The notes beneath the pieces are model-generated. The model searched no databases and had not been told where the DNA came from. It worked only from the letters and a program-made list of their open reading frames with translations. From an uncultured Ignavibacteriota bacterium (GTDB lineage Bacteria; Bacteroidota; Ignavibacteria; Tepidaquicellales; Tepidaquicellaceae): a DNA stretch of 8,098 nt. This document shows positions 6,995-8,098 of the stretch, one piece after another (the stretch's first letter is position 1; each line of letters starts with the position of its first letter). The stretch covers positions 1 to 8,098 of the forward strand of contig CALGOI010000222.1 of NCBI GenBank assembly GCA_937959065.1, read 5' to 3'. The position numbers and the translations under genes are program-made.

Positions 6995-7350
6995 TTAAAA
7001 TCCTCTTTTCTTTTGTCGGTTGTTACAAGTAACTTAGTAAATAAATAAAGCCCTAATCCGCAAACCATTAATATATAAGATTCGTTAGGAGCAGCGGTTA
7101 TTTCTTTAGAGCTTATTACATCTCCTATTCCCCAATAGACTCCGAATGCGATCATTAAAAACGAAATAAACATGATTACACCATAATACCATTTGGTTCT
7201 TTTAGTAGTAGAAACGTAATCTATGTAATCGTCTTCATAATCGTCTTTGGAAGAATGATCGAAATCATAGACTTTTTTACCGCAATGCGGACAGAAATCG
7301 TAGTTGTAGGAGATTTCTTGAGTACAGGTTGGACATTTAATTAATGACAT
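6991..7350 (-). CDS. zinc-ribbon membrane protein of unknown function
   Basis: I do not recognise a named family for this 119-residue protein. It begins with a zinc ribbon: C6-x2-C9 and C20-x2-C23 in the common KCPTC...FCPHCGKK form. A very acidic, Tyr/Asp-rich linker follows (about 29-45), then two predicted membrane helices (about 54-77 and 90-109) and a short charged tail. There is no signal peptide, so the ribbon probably faces the cytoplasm, with both termini inside. Such zinc-ribbon plus two-helix proteins are scattered through bacteria with no set role; metal binding is inferred from the cysteine spacing. It runs opposite to hisC, sharing 4 bp of stop codons, and diverges from the UPF0316 gene across 126 bp. 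The ATG at 7350 has an A-rich leader without Shine-Dalgarno. Confidence 0.8.
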   Translation of the reverse strand: MSLIKCPTCTQEISYNYDFCPHCGKKVYDFDHSSKDDYEDDYIDYVSTTKRTKWYYGVIMFISFLMIAFGVYWGIGDVISSKEITAAPNESYILMVCGLGLYLFTKLLVTTDKRKEDFN

Positions 7351-7417
7351 ATTTTGAAGGTTTAATGAAAAATTTACATTTTTCCTTACCTTCCCCTCTG
7401 AAATGAAGTTAATATAT

Positions 7418-7446
7418 TTTCATTTTATCGTCAATATAGATATAAT
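7418..7446 (+). promoter_or_regulatory. possible promoter of the UPF0316 gene
   Basis: A perfect TATAAT at 7441-7446 lies 17 bases after TTTCAT (7418-7423, three of six matches to TTGACA) and 30 bp before the ATG at 7477. The spacing is right for a sigma-70-type promoter, but the region is so AT-rich that chance is a real possibility. If the organism uses Bacteroidota-type promoters this would not be the true site. Confidence 0.3.
7429..7434 (-). promoter_or_regulatory. possible -35 element for the zinc-ribbon gene
   Basis: On the minus strand TTGACG is followed after 17 bases by TAACTTCA. The first box is one mismatch from the sigma-70 -35 consensus, and the second loosely resembles either a -10 or the Bacteroidota TAnnTTTG box. 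The pair lies about 50 to 80 bp before the ATG at 7350. This is pattern matching in AT-rich DNA and therefore weak. Confidence 0.25.
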
Positions 7447-7476
7447 TATTAATTAAAAAGCTTAAAATAATAAAAA

Positions 7477-7989
7477 ATGTTTGAAATTATTCTTGGCGCG
7501 CTATTTATAATGTCTCTCAGGATTATTGATGTTTCACTTGCAACTGTCAGAACATTGATGATAATGCAGGGAAGAGTTTGGCCATCAGGAGCGATTGGGT
7601 TTGTAGAATCAGCAGTTTGGGTTATTGCAATCAGTTTTGTAGTTCAGAATCTGAATAATCCCTGGAATATACTGGGCTATGCCGGAGGATTCGCCATTGG
7701 GAATATGCTTGGGATAGTAATAGAAAAAAAGATAGGACTCGGATTTATTCAGGCATATATTGTTTCTTTAAAAAAAGCCGGGGAGATTGCCGATTTACTT
7801 AGGAAAAGGAATTTCGGCGTTACTAAACTGCCCGGAGAAGGCTCCAGCGGGAATGTTTCTATTCTTATGATCTTGACTCTGAGAAAAAGACAAAGGGAAT
7901 TGATCAAACTTGTAGATCATCTCGACCATACTGCTTTTATTTCAATTAATTCAGCTACTCCATCGAGAGGGTATATGCAGAGGAAGTGA
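7477..7989 (+). CDS. UPF0316 family membrane protein (DUF5698/DUF2179, YebE-like)
   Basis: This 170-residue protein matches the usual length and layout of UPF0316. The N-terminal membrane part has three predicted helices (about 2-24, 38-58 and 65-85) and contains the family-typical SLRIIDVSLATVRTLMIMQGR and GFVESAVWVIAIS segments. A soluble C-terminal DUF2179-type domain follows (about 90-165), with the IQAYIV...LRKRNFGVTKLPGEGSSGNVSILMI pattern. The same C-terminal domain occurs in YitT-family proteins and is thought to be a small ligand-binding module, but no reaction or ligand is established for UPF0316. The ATG at 7477 follows an A-rich leader without Shine-Dalgarno, and translation begins directly with the first helix. 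Its stop lies 2 bp from the stop of the converging gene at the right edge. The family call is from recognised sequence patterns. Confidence 0.88.
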   Translation: MFEIILGALFIMSLRIIDVSLATVRTLMIMQGRVWPSGAIGFVESAVWVIAISFVVQNLNNPWNILGYAGGFAIGNMLGIVIEKKIGLGFIQAYIVSLKKAGEIADLLRKRNFGVTKLPGEGSSGNVSILMILTLRKRQRELIKLVDHLDHTAFISINSATPSRGYMQRK

Positions 7990-7991
7990 TG

Positions 7992-8098
7992 TTATTGTGT
8001 TTCAAATTTTTTCCTTACCCATTCGTAGATTGTTACATTCATCAAAAATAACATCAATGAATACATAGTATCTTCGATTGGTATAGTGGTGAGTCTGA
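7992..8098 (-). CDS. C-terminal end of a probable lycopene cyclase domain protein
   Basis: Only the last 34 codons are in the window; the gene enters from the right edge and ends at the TAA at 7994-7992. The fragment reads RLTTIPIEDTMYSLMLFLMN, then VTIYEWVRKKFETQ: a PIED motif leading into a hydrophobic helix and a short basic tail. The PxE(D/E) motif before a final helix ending in YE is characteristic of the small membrane-bound CrtYc/CrtYd-type lycopene cyclase domain, which closes beta-ionone rings in carotenoid synthesis. The fragment is short, so the assignment is tentative; another helical membrane protein cannot be excluded. The reading frame itself is the best of the three on this strand, since the others either stop early or read as non-membrane sequence. 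It converges on the UPF0316 gene with a 2-bp gap. Confidence 0.55.
   Translation of the reverse strand, partial: RLTTIPIEDTMYSLMLFLMNVTIYEWVRKKFETQ

Noticed and set aside
1..8098. Mobile element, CRISPR array, tRNA, rRNA, riboswitch or defence cassette
   Set aside because: I saw no transposase or integrase motif, long direct repeats, terminal inverted repeats or cloverleaf-like sequence; nearly all space is taken by conserved genes.

Overview
This window is an AT-rich stretch of chromosome carrying ordinary cellular genes. The best guess is the Bacteroidota/Chlorobiota/Ignavibacteria side of the bacteria. Three things point that way: almost all leaders are A/T-rich and lack a clear Shine-Dalgarno sequence; there is a short Hc1-type histone-like gene; and the protein repertoire fits (lepA-lepB-hemW, a two-subunit SdhC/SdhD anchor, a HisC-type aminotransferase and a probable lycopene cyclase domain protein). 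This placement is inference from gene content, not from a marker phylogeny.

Layout. Positions 1-5738 are all on the minus strand. In transcription order they are sdhC (5738-5301), sdhD (5276-4893), an Hc1-like gene (4707-4522), a strong intrinsic terminator (4464-4411), lepA (4378-2567), lepB (about 2408-1543), hemW (1532-420) and a response regulator that runs off the left edge (350-1). On the plus strand, hisC (5903-6994) diverges from sdhC. It meets a small zinc-ribbon membrane protein (7350-6991, minus) tail to tail with a 4-bp overlap. A UPF0316 membrane protein (7477-7989, plus) diverges from that gene and ends 2 bp from the stop of a cut-off minus-strand gene, probably a lycopene cyclase domain protein (8098-7992). 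No gene-free gap exceeds about 190 bp.

Functions. lepA (ribosome-associated GTPase EF4), lepB (signal peptidase I) and hemW (radical-SAM heme chaperone) form a compact translation, secretion and heme-delivery unit. sdhC and sdhD encode the heme b- and quinone-binding membrane anchor of succinate dehydrogenase, but the catalytic genes sdhA and sdhB are not beside them. hisC stands outside any histidine operon.

The most unusual point is lepB. The catalytic-serine motif and its transmembrane segment are intact, but there is no in-frame ATG, GTG or TTG upstream of the serine. Either a rare start codon is used, or one base is missing from an A-run next to an out-of-frame ATG at 2408. I found no mobile element, CRISPR array, tRNA, rRNA or defence system, and no convincing evidence of a previously undescribed system.
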